Assembly: GCA_015657535.1 (NCBI GenBank)
Contig: JADHZB010000519.1
Location: forward strand, 1-52,735
Origin: Nephromyces sp. MM_2019
Lineage: Eukaryota > Apicomplexa > Aconoidasida > Nephromycida
DNA: 52,735 nucleotides
Direction of reading: 5' to 3'
Positions 18,304 to 35,026 of this stretch are shown piece after piece (position 1 is the stretch's first letter; each line of letters opens with the position of its first letter). The notes beneath the pieces were generated by a model, which searched no databases, was not told the DNA's origin, and saw only the letters and a program-made list of their open reading frames with translations. The translations under genes and the position numbers were made by a program.

Positions 18304-19725
18304 GCATACTAATTTACACATCATTTTGTGCACACAGAAAACCAGTCTTACAAATATTTTGAACACAATTTACACACGCACCTTGTTCTTATAAAAATAA
18401 AAATGTTTTTAACACTAACACAGAAACAAACATTAACTAGTTACACAGACAATCGATTATTCAATACACCCACATTCAAACAACCACACACACACACGCA
18501 CAAACACAAACACACACCACATACAAACCAAATACACACGCACATTATCTTTTTAACATATTAAAAATTTATTTTAACAACTGAAATCTAACTTATATTT
18601 AGAATTGCAAGTCCAATATTTATCTTTTTTTAGATCAGTTTGCACACATTTATCAAATATATATATATATATATAAACTTTAAATGAAGTATAATGCAGC
18701 ATAGTAGATGTGTAAATTATACACACAAAACTACTTTAATATAAAAACACGATCATATAAACATTAAAATCATTTTGGCATTGTAAATATCAATATTTAT
18801 ATATTATATACTAAGGCTATATGTGTGTGTATTTTGTCAGTATATGTATATGTTTTTTTGTGTGTTTATATGTGAATGTATCTATATATTGATATTTATG
18901 CATGTATGTTGATGTTTATATATATATATATATATATATTATATAATATCAATTTGTTAATATATATGTTTTAGATGTTATGTATACATGTATATAAATT
19001 ATATTGAATAGTTGTATATGTATGTAGACTTATAGTGTGTATATTGTATAGTGTTTGTGTACTGATTATAATCAAGAATGCATTATGTGTGTATACTACC
19101 TAAATTTATGATCCTAGTGTGTATTACTTAGAATAGGGTGATCAAATAATAAATCATATAAAAATCTTTCACCAAATTTGTAATAAAGTTCACATTTTTG
19201 AAAATTTCCTTCAACATATTGAGCGTGTATGTACACACAAAAATATTGTTATATAAAATTCCAAATTTTATGTATTATAAAATGACATTTGAACTCTTTA
19301 TCAGTACAAATATATATATATTCATACAAACATACATACATATAAATATACTGATTGTTACAAATAGATAATCAAGAATATATATACAGCTGTGTGTGTT
19401 TGTGTGCCTTGAGTGTTAATAAAGTCTTTATAGTTTAGTAAACACAAGATAAAACAATGTGTGCGTAGAGATTGGGTTTTGAGTTTATTGTTCAAACTTT
19501 TTTTTTGGGAGAGTAATATTTTATAGATCTGTTCGGACCAGTTCTTAGGTAAAATTTTCACTATATATATATATATGTTAACATAGACATTTATGCACAT
19601 GTAGCAAAAATTGTATCGCTTGAAAATTCAGAGATAAAATTTTTCGAAATTTAAACAAATTTCAAAAAAAATTAAAATAAAATAAAATGAAATTTTTATT
19701 TTTTCCTCCAACTTTGCCTTTGTTT
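18304..19725. other. Convergent spacer between ArgRS and ARF1
   Basis: Spacer of 1.4 kb between two 3' ends. It is CA-rich on the plus strand to about 18560, TG-rich at about 18800-19130, and AT-rich with (TA)n elsewhere. A long A/T run just before 19726 may hold the ARF polyadenylation signal. No gene is seen; the frames at 18328-18564 and 19358-19600 are repeat-driven. Confidence 0.7.
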
Positions 19726-21481
<1,756 letters not shown>

Positions 21482-22223
21482 TCATTCAATTAAATCTATA
21501 CATGTATAGTCATATAAATGTATATATAGTGTGTATCAGACATCAAAGTATGTCTTTGTTTGTGAGGGCTTGAGAGTAGATGTAAAAAGATACTGGATAT
21601 ATACTTTTATATATATATTTTTACATATCATCAATGTACGTAAAGTATTCGCGTATTGTGTGTGTGGGAGTGTATGAGTATACGTAAATATTTGAATGTG
21701 GTAACTAGTCTAGATTTGTGGTGCTTATTGATCACTCTCTTCAAATGTATATATATACTAAGTCAATAGTGTAAGCTCATTATAAATAGAGAAGATGTAA
21801 TGACCTAGAATTGATAGGGTGTTTATGTAAACAAAAATTTTTATATGCTTTGATAGGCTTCTCCAAAATGGAATAGGTTAAAAGGAAGTGAGAAGACAAA
21901 GAAATGAAGAAAAATCACCACTTTTGTATTCTATATACACAATGAAATATAATAAATAAAAAACAATGAAAAGGGGGTAAAATTAAATTTCACTGCTTAT
22001 TATTTTAGACCTAACAAATAATAAAATAAATAAATATTGAATAAATAAATTAATAAACAAATTAATAGTGCTTATAGTATTTGATGTGAAAGAGGAAAAT
22101 AGAAAAAAACAAATATTTATTTTATAATTTTATATATCTAAAAAATTCATAAAATAAAATTTATTGAAATTGCACACACACTTAGGTAGAGAAACTTAAG
22201 TAGATGGCCAACTTTGGGTAGGT

Positions 22224-22235
22224 GGGGGGGGGGGG
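22224..22235. repeat. G12 homopolymer
   Basis: Twelve consecutive G between GGT and an A/T tract, unusual in sequence of this composition. Confidence 0.9.
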
Positions 22236-22576
22236 AAATATATATATATATGTTAGTGTACGTACATTATTAGCTAATGTGTACTTATATATAAGTTATA
22301 TATAATGCGATTATAAGTCAAGATTTTATTTAGAGTATATATGTAAAGGTATATAAATTTGATATATATTAGATTTACTTATTATATTTATATGTAGCAA
22401 ACACACACACTTGTGTTATACAAAACCATGACATATATATTTATACATATTGTTGTTATATTAAAAATGTTAACACATTTGTGTGGGTTCTAGCAAGTAT
22501 GCATACATAGGGAGTTAAACACACATGGATATTGAATTTGAAAAAAAGTACTCACATAGTTATGTGAATGCAAAAA

Positions 22577-22674
22577 CACACATAATTTGTGTAAATTCAA
22601 CTGATCAAGCGCACAGTTATCTACCTGAGCTAGACTAAGCACACACAATTGTGTCAATTCAATCAAGCACCCAG
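22577..22674. repeat. Diverged direct repeat, two copies about 62 bp apart
   Basis: Copies at about 22577-22614 and 22639-22674 share an ACACACA..AATTTGTGT core, then AAATTCAA or CAATTCAA, ATCAAGC and CCAGACA-like ends. Divergence is clear, so this is an old duplication. Confidence 0.55.
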
Positions 22675-25358
22675 ACAATTCATTTGAATTAAAGTTATTT
22701 ATAAAGTTACTTTGCTTACATTGAAGTTTCTTAATATTGTCGTTTTATTCATATGCTAAGTTAGCTTCTATGATACGACAAACACACACACGAGCACACA
22801 CATAACTAGACAAAAACAAATATACATACATATAGACATGAATCTTGACACAAGCAAGCAAACATATTTGAATAAACACACACAGACTAACACACTTATA
22901 TCCATACTTACTCAGTCCAACACGTAAATATTTATATATAAATAGACATACAGATGCACAGACATTAAATACACTAGTTGTATATAATGTTTTCACATTC
23001 GCATAGACATAAAGATAGACAATCACTCAAGTATTTATGATGAATTCGTGGAGCTGATAAACTAAAATTTGCAGATCAATTAAATAAATGCAGATAGATA
23101 GGTAATGTTATTTCACACCCGAAAATCACATATATCTTTCTATACATAAATTAGCACCCTGTGAAATAATAAATTTGCACATTAATGTGTTCAATATATT
23201 ATTATCATCCATACAATTGTAACGAGCGCTGCTTATACCCACATGTTATGTATTGTTATTTGGCTTGTAACATACACAAATAGAGTACTCAAAATTTTTA
23301 TTTTCTATTGCATTTCACTTTGTAACACGTGCTTTTTAAAGGTAATTGAAAACCTATGTAAGTTTATAGGATAGATATTAAAACATACAATAAACAAATA
23401 CCATTAATTTGAGATATTGATTAAATCATAAATGTTAAACATATAAACAAATGTCTACATGATATATATGAATCTTTATTATATAAAAATTGCTCCTACT
23501 ATGAAAACATCCAATAAATTCTGTTTTACATAGCCATATCACAACAATTACGCATTCACACACAAATTCATACCTACAACAAATATACATATAATTCTCA
23601 TAGGTGCATAAATTATTCACCTATATAGTTTTGCATGCTTACATTAAGAGCCAACTATTCATCTATGTATACACCATGCACATCCATAAACAGTATTACA
23701 CATCAATGTACGTTTACGTATATTGAAATATTATATATTTAAATCCTTAATTATTAATAATTATAAATGTATGTATACTTATCTGAATACATATATATAT
23801 GTTTCTATATAATATTTGTATAAACACTCAATAATGAACATATATATATATATATATATACATAAATTGCTCCAATATATATAAAAATGAAATCGAATAA
23901 TTGATAATATATATAACTGTAAGTTTATAATCATCAGTAATATAATGAATTTGACTTAAATTAAAATGTGGGATTTTAAATTACATATACAAAACTTTAA
24001 TTTTGATTTGATGTATACTATATTGTGATTCAAATGTGAGTCAAATTAACAAAAGTAATGTAAAGGGATAAATACAAGCTAAGTTTTAGAGTACTTAAAT
24101 TAGCTCTAAAAATATAAACAATTAGATCTAATACTAATCAATCTGATATACAACTTTTAAAATTTAATCGTTAAAAACTAATATAAATAAGATAATGTTT
24201 TCCTTTATATAATTATTAATGTGTGTATATCCATAGGTTATGAAATACTAAACTATAATCAAATCGATTACTCTTTACTTTATTATATTTCAGAAATAAA
24301 TTTTAGAAAGTCTGTGTTATATTGATTAATATCAGTTTTCAATGAGTTTAATATATTTTTATTTCCTAATACAAGTTTCTAATGAAATATTTAAGCGTAA
24401 ATTTTCAGCACAAATTTCCCAACAAGAATTTTTGTTCAACTTCCTAATGAATTATGAATAGAATTGAAATTTGCTAAACTTAATCAAACAAGTTATTAAT
24501 ATTTCTAATTATCGGTTATAACTCGGATATTTCGAGTTTATCTTTTTTTTTTTATATTTTGTCAAATATTTTTTATAATTTTTGTAAATAATCTAGGGTA
24601 ATTAAATACTGGATGAAACATGATTTATATATACAAGAACAATTAAATTATCTAATGCCAATTTTCTTTATTCTTTTAAATATTTCATTTGTATGTAAAG
24701 TAAAGCTCTTGGTTACACATTTTTTATCAAGGCCACTGTTTAATTTTAGGTAAAATCAAAAACAGTTTGTCATAGGAAAGCAAATGATTAATTATCTGAA
24801 AAGTGCTCAACTACATTACTTTAGACACCTCTTCTAAATAAATTTTCTGAATTTTCATCAAGGAAAACTTATAATCTGATTTACCTTGCCAAGATGAACA
24901 ATAGGTTTCGTAATCCTTTCCAAAGAATTTCTAAAGTAGGATCCTACCTAATTTAAATCAAAGTAACATTAGATTGTACTCAATGAGAGAAGCTAAATTT
25001 AATTTGTAAACTCATGTGAAAGTAGTATCACCAAAATGTAATCAAATATTATACTAGGTAATGGCTTATATTTACTTTGTAAACAAATTTTCAATCTTTT
25101 AATTTTCGTTACTAAATTACTAGAAATATTTCAATCTCCAATCTCTCCATAGTTTTACATTTTGACTATTATGTGAAAAAAGTTTGTTTTACTTGGTGCA
25201 TATGCTACTTTTCGTGCGTATCACTCTTATTCATATCTCTTTGGAGCTTTTGTATAATCTGTGAGTTATTACCAATTTCATGATTGAATTGTGATCTGTT
25301 ATTGCTAAAAATTTCGTTTATATCTTGTATATCTATACCAAAGGGTTGCTTTCAACAG

Positions 25359-25411
25359 TTAAATTTTTAACAATTTCAAAACCCTTTACTAGTTAATTGT
25401 TAAAAATTTAA
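25359..25411. repeat. Perfect 17-bp inverted repeat, 19-base loop
   Basis: Left arm 25359-25375 (TTAAATTTTTAACAATT) is the exact reverse complement of 25395-25411. The loop contains AACCCTTT, which could also pair with AAAGGGTT at 25341-25348. It may be a hairpin or cruciform, or chance in AT-rich DNA. Confidence 0.85.
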
Positions 25412-26020
25412 AAAAAAAATTCTCTCACCATTCGGCTAGATAATGTGGGGGCATGTTTTTGTTCTCAATAGTATAAATTGAAGCTACGATTAATAAAAAT
25501 CATTTAAAAAATCATCTAAATCGACAGGAATATAACATCAATTAGAATCTCTCACGTTCAAGTTAGAAAGCATAGCTTATTTAGAGTAGACGGTGAAGTA
25601 TATTGGTGTGTAAAATTGATATTTCAACATAAGGTTTTTTATCGAAATATTTAAAAATAAAGTTGATTTGATTCCTAGATATGAATTAAATGTTAGAACA
25701 AAAACATTAGGAAACATCTTACTTTGAAGTTAAAATACAGCTGGAATAAACGTTTGTCTAATTTTTAATGAAATAGTTTTAATTCAGGTCTTTAAGAAAC
25801 AGTCTATACAGTCATCTCATTTAAACATTGTATATGTGCTTTATCTTGATAAATTTATGTAATTTTTGTTTGTTTAAATATTTGCTCCCTATTTAGGTAG
25901 TCGGCTTGATGCCACTCATACACAAACAAATAAACACTGCTAAATGTGTAAACACAAACACACATAAATCAACTGAAACCTAGACATATACACTTTGGCA
26001 TTGATGTCCACATACATTTA

Positions 26021-26085
26021 TGTACCCACACACATAAAACATTTGTGCCCCCACACACAAAACATTTGTGCCCACACACACATAT
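26021..26085. repeat. 23-bp tandem repeat, about 2.6 copies
   Basis: Units GTACCCACACACATAAAACA(TTT) and GTGCCCCCACACACAAAACA(TTT), followed by a partial third unit, within the CA-rich upstream flank of Derlin. Confidence 0.75.
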
Positions 26086-26280
26086 AATAATACTATAGGC
26101 AAACAGATACCTAAATACACACTAGGAACAGACACAAATAAAATTAAATAAAAATATCGAATGAATTAAACAAACCAAAAAAATTATATAATCAGATTCT
26201 CCCTATAATATACTGCATTAAGATATTTCAACTACACCAAAATAATATATATATATAAATACACCAAATCTTACTTACAC

Positions 26281-26466
26281 ATGACCTAACTTATCTAACT
26301 CTTGATCTACGCACCAATTTGATACCTTCACAACCCCCCCCACATACAACTACACACACCCAACAACACCCACGCACTGACTCTCTCCAAACTACGCACA
26401 ATCCCCTTAACTTCTATACACACAATCCCACACACACCCTCTCAACACCTCAACTTTTATATCACA
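26281..26466 (+). promoter_or_regulatory. G-depleted, C/A-rich leader upstream of Derlin
   Basis: I count 7 G in 186 bases, none in the last 66, and a C8 run near 26334-26341. It resembles the PIG-F leader in composition but not in sequence. It is likely promoter and 5' untranslated sequence. Confidence 0.5.
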
Positions 26467-27668
26467 ATGCAAAACGATCCACAACAATGGTTTAAAGAAT
26501 TACCACCTATAACAAAATGCTTCCTAGTGGCCATTTTTGTGTTCACGCTTGGAATGACCATTGGCCTAATTTCACCATATGATTTAATATTTACGACGGA
26601 GTTAGTATTGCAAAGGTTACAAGTATGGCGTTTGATATCTAATATGTTATACATCCAAAAATTTTCATATGGATGGATAATTCATATGTATCTATGGACA
26701 AATTTCTCTACTAATCTAGAAAGGGATGTAATTTTCACACAGTCAAGCCCTGGTGCATATCTTTGGTTTATATTAATACAAGCAGCACTGCTCAATGCCT
26801 TAAACTTGGTATTTTTCTGGCCCATGGGTAAACCAATGCTCACAAATTCTCTCTTATTTGCTGTTATTTATTATTGGTCAAAGAGAGATCCATGGGGACC
26901 TGTGACCATTTATTTTGTAACAGTCAAAGGCTATCAACTACCTTTTGCCTTGCTATTTTTACATTTATTGATGGGGGCAAACATTTGGGATGATTTAATG
27001 GGTTTAGCATCTGGCCACACCTACTACTATCTCAAAGATGTTCTTCCTCTCGAACGTTAGTGTGTGTTTTGATGAATCTTTGTGTATGAGTGTGCAGTAT
27101 CTGTCAGTCTTGATTTGAATGTTGGTGGGTGGGTATGGAATTGGGTATATTGGTGTGGGTGTGAATTTGAGATTGTGTTTACTAACTGTGAACTCGAGTA
27201 TTTCATGTTCGTGTATGGATTCGGTTTGCTTTTAACTTCGTTTATTTTGTGAATGAATCTAAATTATATTTCTATTTGTATCATTTTACAATGATATAGT
27301 TAACACATAAATAGACATTTATCTAACAAGTAAACAATTTATAAGCTAATTCTTATCCCAATAAGTTTAATTGCCAAATTAAATTTTAAAATAAAAATTT
27401 TTACTATATAAATATATACCTATTACATCAAACTATATATTCATTTCCAAAATCAGAATCGCTAAAGTTACTACCAGAATGTCCCAAATTTTTAGACAGA
27501 CTGATGTTAAAATTCACCCCAGAACGCCCACAGCAAACCCCATCTACAAACACACAACAAACTTCATGGTTTGAAAGAAATTTGCAAGATACAATGAGAA
27601 GGAGAAACACATCTAATTCAAATGAGCCATTTTCTGGGCCAGGGCGCAGATTGGGTGGCCCTAATTAG
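26467..27668 (+). CDS. Derlin (Der1-family ERAD rhomboid pseudoprotease), 2 exons
   Basis: Exons 26467-27055 and 27457-27668 give 266 residues. The first frame meets a TAG at 27058-27060, but GTTAGT there is a splice donor. Joining C to AA (27457) restores the frame into 'SLKLLPECPKFLDRL', which fits the family segment after the last TM. Derlins line the ER retrotranslocation channel and hand misfolded proteins to p97/Cdc48. Evidence: N-terminal 'WFKELPPITKC', the WR motif in 'QVWRLISNML', 'MYLWTNFSTNLE', 'GANIWDDLMGLASGHTYYYLKD', and near the C-terminus 'FSGPGRRLGG' (255-264), a textbook SHP box for p97 binding. The SHP box argues for the ER Derlin rather than a symbiont-plastid one. No catalytic rhomboid Ser/His pair is seen. 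Confidence 0.93.
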
Positions 27669-29303
27669 TATTTAGAATCATATATAATTTCACTGATTTT
27701 TACTCAATTTTTTAAGTATAATGTGTGCATACATATATATATTTAACACACATACTTATGTACATTATATCATCTCTTTTTTATGATTATTTTTATCATT
27801 TAATTCACATATGTTTATATACATCATATATCACCTACATATGATTATATTCTTAATATACAACACACATGATTAGAGAATTACGCATAAAATGATGATA
27901 TACTGAAAAAAACATATATAAACACAAATACTCATCTAAACGTATATATTTTGAAAAATAAATTAGATATTAATCTAAACTATTCAGCCTAAGGTATGAC
28001 ATCCATTTTCTTTTTAACTATCATTTTTTTAAAATCGGATGCTTATAAAAAATATTTCCAAAATTAATTTTTTTCGTAAATATTTTTAAATCGTAGGCTC
28101 CAAAGCTAACAAATATATAAATTTATGCATACATATATGTCTGTATATCAATGCAACATTATCTAGCTTTGTTATATAAAACTATATAGAGTTAGACTTT
28201 GAAATGTAATCAAATACCAAGTTTTGGAAAATATTTACCCACTTTTTGTATACAAAATAGTTTATAAAATTTCAAGCATTAAAAACTTTAATTCCCGAAA
28301 TTTGTATACATAAGGTCTGTATAACAAAAGTGGTCTTTTTAGAGATTCAGCTTGTGTGTATATATGATAAGAATTTATTTTTTTTTATGTGAAGAATGAT
28401 TTGTATGTATATAATTCTATTGTGTATATAAAAAACCAATGTGTCGCGTGTATAAAAAGCAAGCATAGCTGGTGTAAAAACCAAGCTTACTGTGTTTAAA
28501 GATACAATCCTACTGTGTGAATAAAAGGCAAATATACCGTGTGTATGTGTATGCAAGAGGTTCTATTGTATATCATGTGATTAAGGTTGATTGTGTGTAT
28601 ATGTTTAAGCGAAATGTGTCTGTTCATTACTTAGGTATATGATTCATATATATTCAGTATTTTTTATAAAAGAGTATATATATATTGTGTACAAAATATA
28701 ATGAAACAAAACAATTTAGTTAGATGCAATTATTTTGTTGTGTTTAAGATCTTTAAGTTTTTGTTGAAGACACATATATATATCAATTTATAATAATTTT
28801 GATAATAGAATCAACTCTCAAATTTTTTTAACACTTGACTTCAGGTTTTTGTATTAGGTTAAGAGTTTTAGAGATATATTTTAGTGGCGTCTTTATATAT
28901 TGAAGATGTCTAACAATAAAGAAATAGATATGTATATTACTGGTCAATTTCTTATTATCTTTGATATATATCTATTATTATTCTCAATTGATTGAATATA
29001 TATATATAGATGTGCGTGTGTGTCGTTGTTGTGTTAATATTTTTATAGACAATGTTTTTTTAAAATATCTTTCACACATTGTTTGCTTTGCGTTTTACAT
29101 GTCCTCCTTTACTTCACTAAAAAGTTTCTTTGACAATATCAAACACAAATTTTCAAATTTATTTCATAAAAAAATTACTTTTACAATTTACACATTTTTT
29201 CATTCATTTTACACTTTTCTATTGTAAAATTTTTATATATTTCCGTTCAAAAAAGATTATTAAATTTTTTATTCTCAAATAAATCCACAAAAGACACATA
29301 AAA
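27669..29303. other. Spacer between Derlin and the secreted Hsp20-like gene
   Basis: AT-rich tandem-orientation spacer with a degenerate minisatellite at about 28421-28570 and moderate TG-rich stretches at 28350-28640 and about 29010-29040. The frame 28961-29227 is Phe/Ile/Tyr-rich and most likely chance. Confidence 0.65.
28421..28570. repeat. Degenerate 23-24 bp minisatellite
   Basis: About six units of the form GTGTATAAAAAGCAAGCATA plus CTG, ending in ACTGT, CCGT or similar. On the minus strand they translate as a repeating 'LAFYT'-like pattern, which explains the apparent frame at 28347-28556. Confidence 0.6.
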
Positions 29304-31088
29304 ATGACAAATTTGATAAAATTTCAAATTTCTTTTTTGTTGGTTTTGGTTTTTAATTTTTGGTTGAAAGACATTTCAACTCAAAAAGCTGAAAATCCAT
29401 TAAAAAATGATGTTAGCTTAACTGAGGTAATATTGTCTATAGTTAGTCATATAATATGTGTCTGTGTATGTGATTTTGTTTATGTGTGAGCATGTGTAGT
29501 GTTTTGTTTTTGTGTGCGTGTTGGGTGTGAATTTTGTCTTGTTTGTATATTATGCTTTATGTCTATGTGTACGAGAAGCAACAATCTATATTCTCTTTGT
29601 CTGTCATTCGTGTGTATGTGAGTTCATGTGCCACTAATTTGTGTGATTGAGACTGTGTGCATGTATACAAAGTGTTTCTAGTTTGTGTGCATGAATGCAT
29701 GTGGGTGTCTTTTATTTTATATTTGAGTGAGCATGAATGCAAATGAATTTAGTGTGTTTGGATGTGGAAATATACCGGTATGTGTATTACAATATCTATA
29801 AGTATATAATTCAATTTATATTTATATATCAAACCCTACATGACTTTAGTTGATCGAAAGTTATCCCAAAGATCAACTTATGAATAATGAGATAGATGAA
29901 ATTATAAATAATGAAATTAATGAATTCTGGGATTTTGGGATGGATTTTTTTAATCCAATTAGTGTATTTGGTGGAATTTTAAACAACTTTGATTTTTTAA
30001 CTAATTTTTTCAATGAAGAGATGGCTGATAGTAATAATTTGGTTCAAGCAGATGTAGACGTTGAGGAAGATAACGAAGCAAGAGAATGTTTAGTTACTAT
30101 AAATACAAATGATTTGTCAGAGAGTGGAAGTATTAAGGTTACTGTAGATGCCAATAACATGATTGAAGTGGTCTATAAAAATGTACAAAACTTCCAAGTT
30201 TCATCACCAAATTGGAAAGGGGATAGTTTCTTAGACTTTCTAGCGCCTCACAACCCCTTTGAAAAATTTGAACATACACCAGAACAATTTTATGATCCCT
30301 CACATTCTTCTACAATTCAAAATGACGTTGAAAATATTAAAAATCAAGATTTTACAAGCCATTCAACTATGACAGTTACAGGGATATCAGTAAAACAACA
30401 TCAGCTCCCTGAAATTTGTAACACAAACAGTGAAGATGTGAAAGCAGCTGTTAGTTTAGAAAATTCTTCAATTCTCATAAAATTCCCTATGAAAGACGAG
30501 AATTTAAGAAAAGATTATGAAAATCTTCATAAATCAAATGAACAAGCAGAGGAACTAGATCAAGTAGTGAATAACAATAACTCATTTAGTTATAATTTTT
30601 GGAAAAACTTAATATGGAACAGCTCAGGTGAGTGTATAAGTAGGTTAAACATGTGTGCAATACATGTTGTGTGATGTGTGATTTTATTTAAAATCTAGCT
30701 GAGATTTGTCTCGAGAGTTGAGTGAATAAATTATTTTAAAACATTGTGATAATTACATGGGAAAGCAAAATTTATGCAAGCCATTCTACATCTTATCAAC
30801 ATGACATAAACAATTATCACTCATGTTACATTCATTAAAGATTTAGAAAGTATCCACATAAAAGCAAAAAATATTTAAATGATGGTATATATAACCATAA
30901 TCACATATCTACATTAACACTCAAATTATATAAGAATGAAATTCAGAAAAAAAATGTTAACCCATTGTTTTAAAATAAAACTAACCAAAGAAAATTATAC
31001 CTTTATCTAATATGTGTGTATAGAAAAAGTCTCAAAACCCAAGCAACCCAAACGCGAAATTCCTGTTGTTAGCTTTGAAGAATTCTGA
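29304..31088 (+). CDS. Secreted protein with divergent Hsp20/alpha-crystallin-like domain, 3 exons
   Basis: Exons 29304-29426, 29850-30627 and 31024-31088 give 321 residues. Residues 1-27 form a signal peptide (hydrophobic core 'FLLVLVFNFWL'). An acidic Asn/Phe-rich region (42-110) follows. Residues 119-150 ('ECLVTINTNDLSESGSIKVT' onward) resemble Hsp20 strands beta2-beta5. After an insert of about 70 residues, 224-254 ('HQLPEICNTNSEDVKAAV' then 'ILIKFPMK') match the family FxLPExVDxDKIKAxxxNGVLxIxxPK block. The C-terminus has 'REIPV' (IPV at 313-315), the I-x-I/V motif that docks small heat-shock dimers. Small heat-shock proteins are usually cytosolic, so a signal peptide suggests a chaperone-like role in the ER, apicoplast-type organelle or exported space. 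No KDEL-type signal is seen. Function is inferred, and the fold needs structure prediction. Confidence 0.62.
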
Positions 31089-32298
31089 CTTTTTTATTCC
31101 TCAATGATTCGAAAAAGCTGTTAATCAACATTGCTTCCTATACTATTTAGATTTATATATAAATGCATATATGGTTAATTTTCTTTGCTTCACTTTTATT
31201 TGATCAAATAACACTTATTGTAATATATTCGTATTATTATGGTACACAGGCACCATTTCCCAGGTAATACAAAACATATAGTAATTGAGTCAAACTATTC
31301 CAGTAAATAATCTCTAATATGATTATGTTTGTATTAGTTCAACCTAATAAGTTATCTAAAAATATATAAAAATATTTTTTAGCCAATTTTACTACTGACA
31401 TTTATTTAATAAATATAACTTCAAACTAAAGGTTTTAAATATATCACAAGATCCTGTTTGATGACCATTTTTTTATCTTGAAATCAATGTACACACCAGA
31501 AATAAATAGAGAATTGAAAAATCTATCAAAACTTACACATTTATTACTAAAACACATAAACGAGTATAATTTAAAGATAATTCAGTTTAACTTTATATAT
31601 CAAACATTACACATTAAATAATAAATATATATTAAAATTACAATGTTTAGTAATGATTAAAGATTTGATCTAGCACAATTATAAATATATGATAAAAATA
31701 AAGATTAAGATTATTTACTTTGATTTAATATTAATGTTTTGTAAATTAAATGTCTTGAAAAGCTGTCAATTTTTTTATATTGATATTAAATTGTATAACT
31801 AAAAAGATTATCTATCCAAATAAAAATGGTCTAATATGTTTAAGAAGGGAATACAAAAATTAAGTTTTATAAGATAATATTAGATTATAGTATGCGTGTG
31901 TGTGTGTTGGCACGAGGTTTTAAATGCCGTAAATATGTTTTAAATAAGGATATATATATATATATATATATATATATCATAGGAGTAGCTTAATATATCA
32001 AAACTTTAAGAAGGATCATTACTAATCATAAAAAATGTAGCAAGCATTAATTATGGCTTATTTGTATAGCTTCATTCCAGGTGCTTTTTTAAAGGACTGA
32101 TTAAGTTTACTAGTATGTATGAAATTATATAACTAAATGAGGAAATATAAATATAGTTGTTTTAAAAGATAATTAATTTGAATATTTTGATAAGAAACAT
32201 TTTCGGTGTTAATAGTTTTTAGGACTTTAAGCTGATTATTAGATTGTATATGTGTTTGTGCTTATATAATTATGAAATGATTTTGAGAGGCTCCTAAT
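31089..32298. other. Convergent spacer between the Hsp20-like gene and LysRS
   Basis: AT-rich spacer with a (TA)n tract near 31950 and one short TG run near 31893. No gene is seen. Repeat density falls sharply from here to the right. Confidence 0.7.

Positions 32299-35026
<2,728 letters not shown>

Noticed and set aside
24740..25690. Minus-strand open stretches with splice-like borders, for example one ending 'LFLILPKIKQWP' and stop, and others reading 'DPTLEILWKGLRNLLF' and 'IIQKLQRDMNKSD'.
   Set aside because: Phases do not join: the intron needed between two of them would be 19 bases with a frame clash. Open runs of 20-37 codons are expected by chance at this AT content.
28961..29227. 88-codon frame just upstream of the Hsp20-like gene.
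   Set aside because: Tyr/Ile/Phe-rich translation of AT-rich DNA, no signal or conserved motif.
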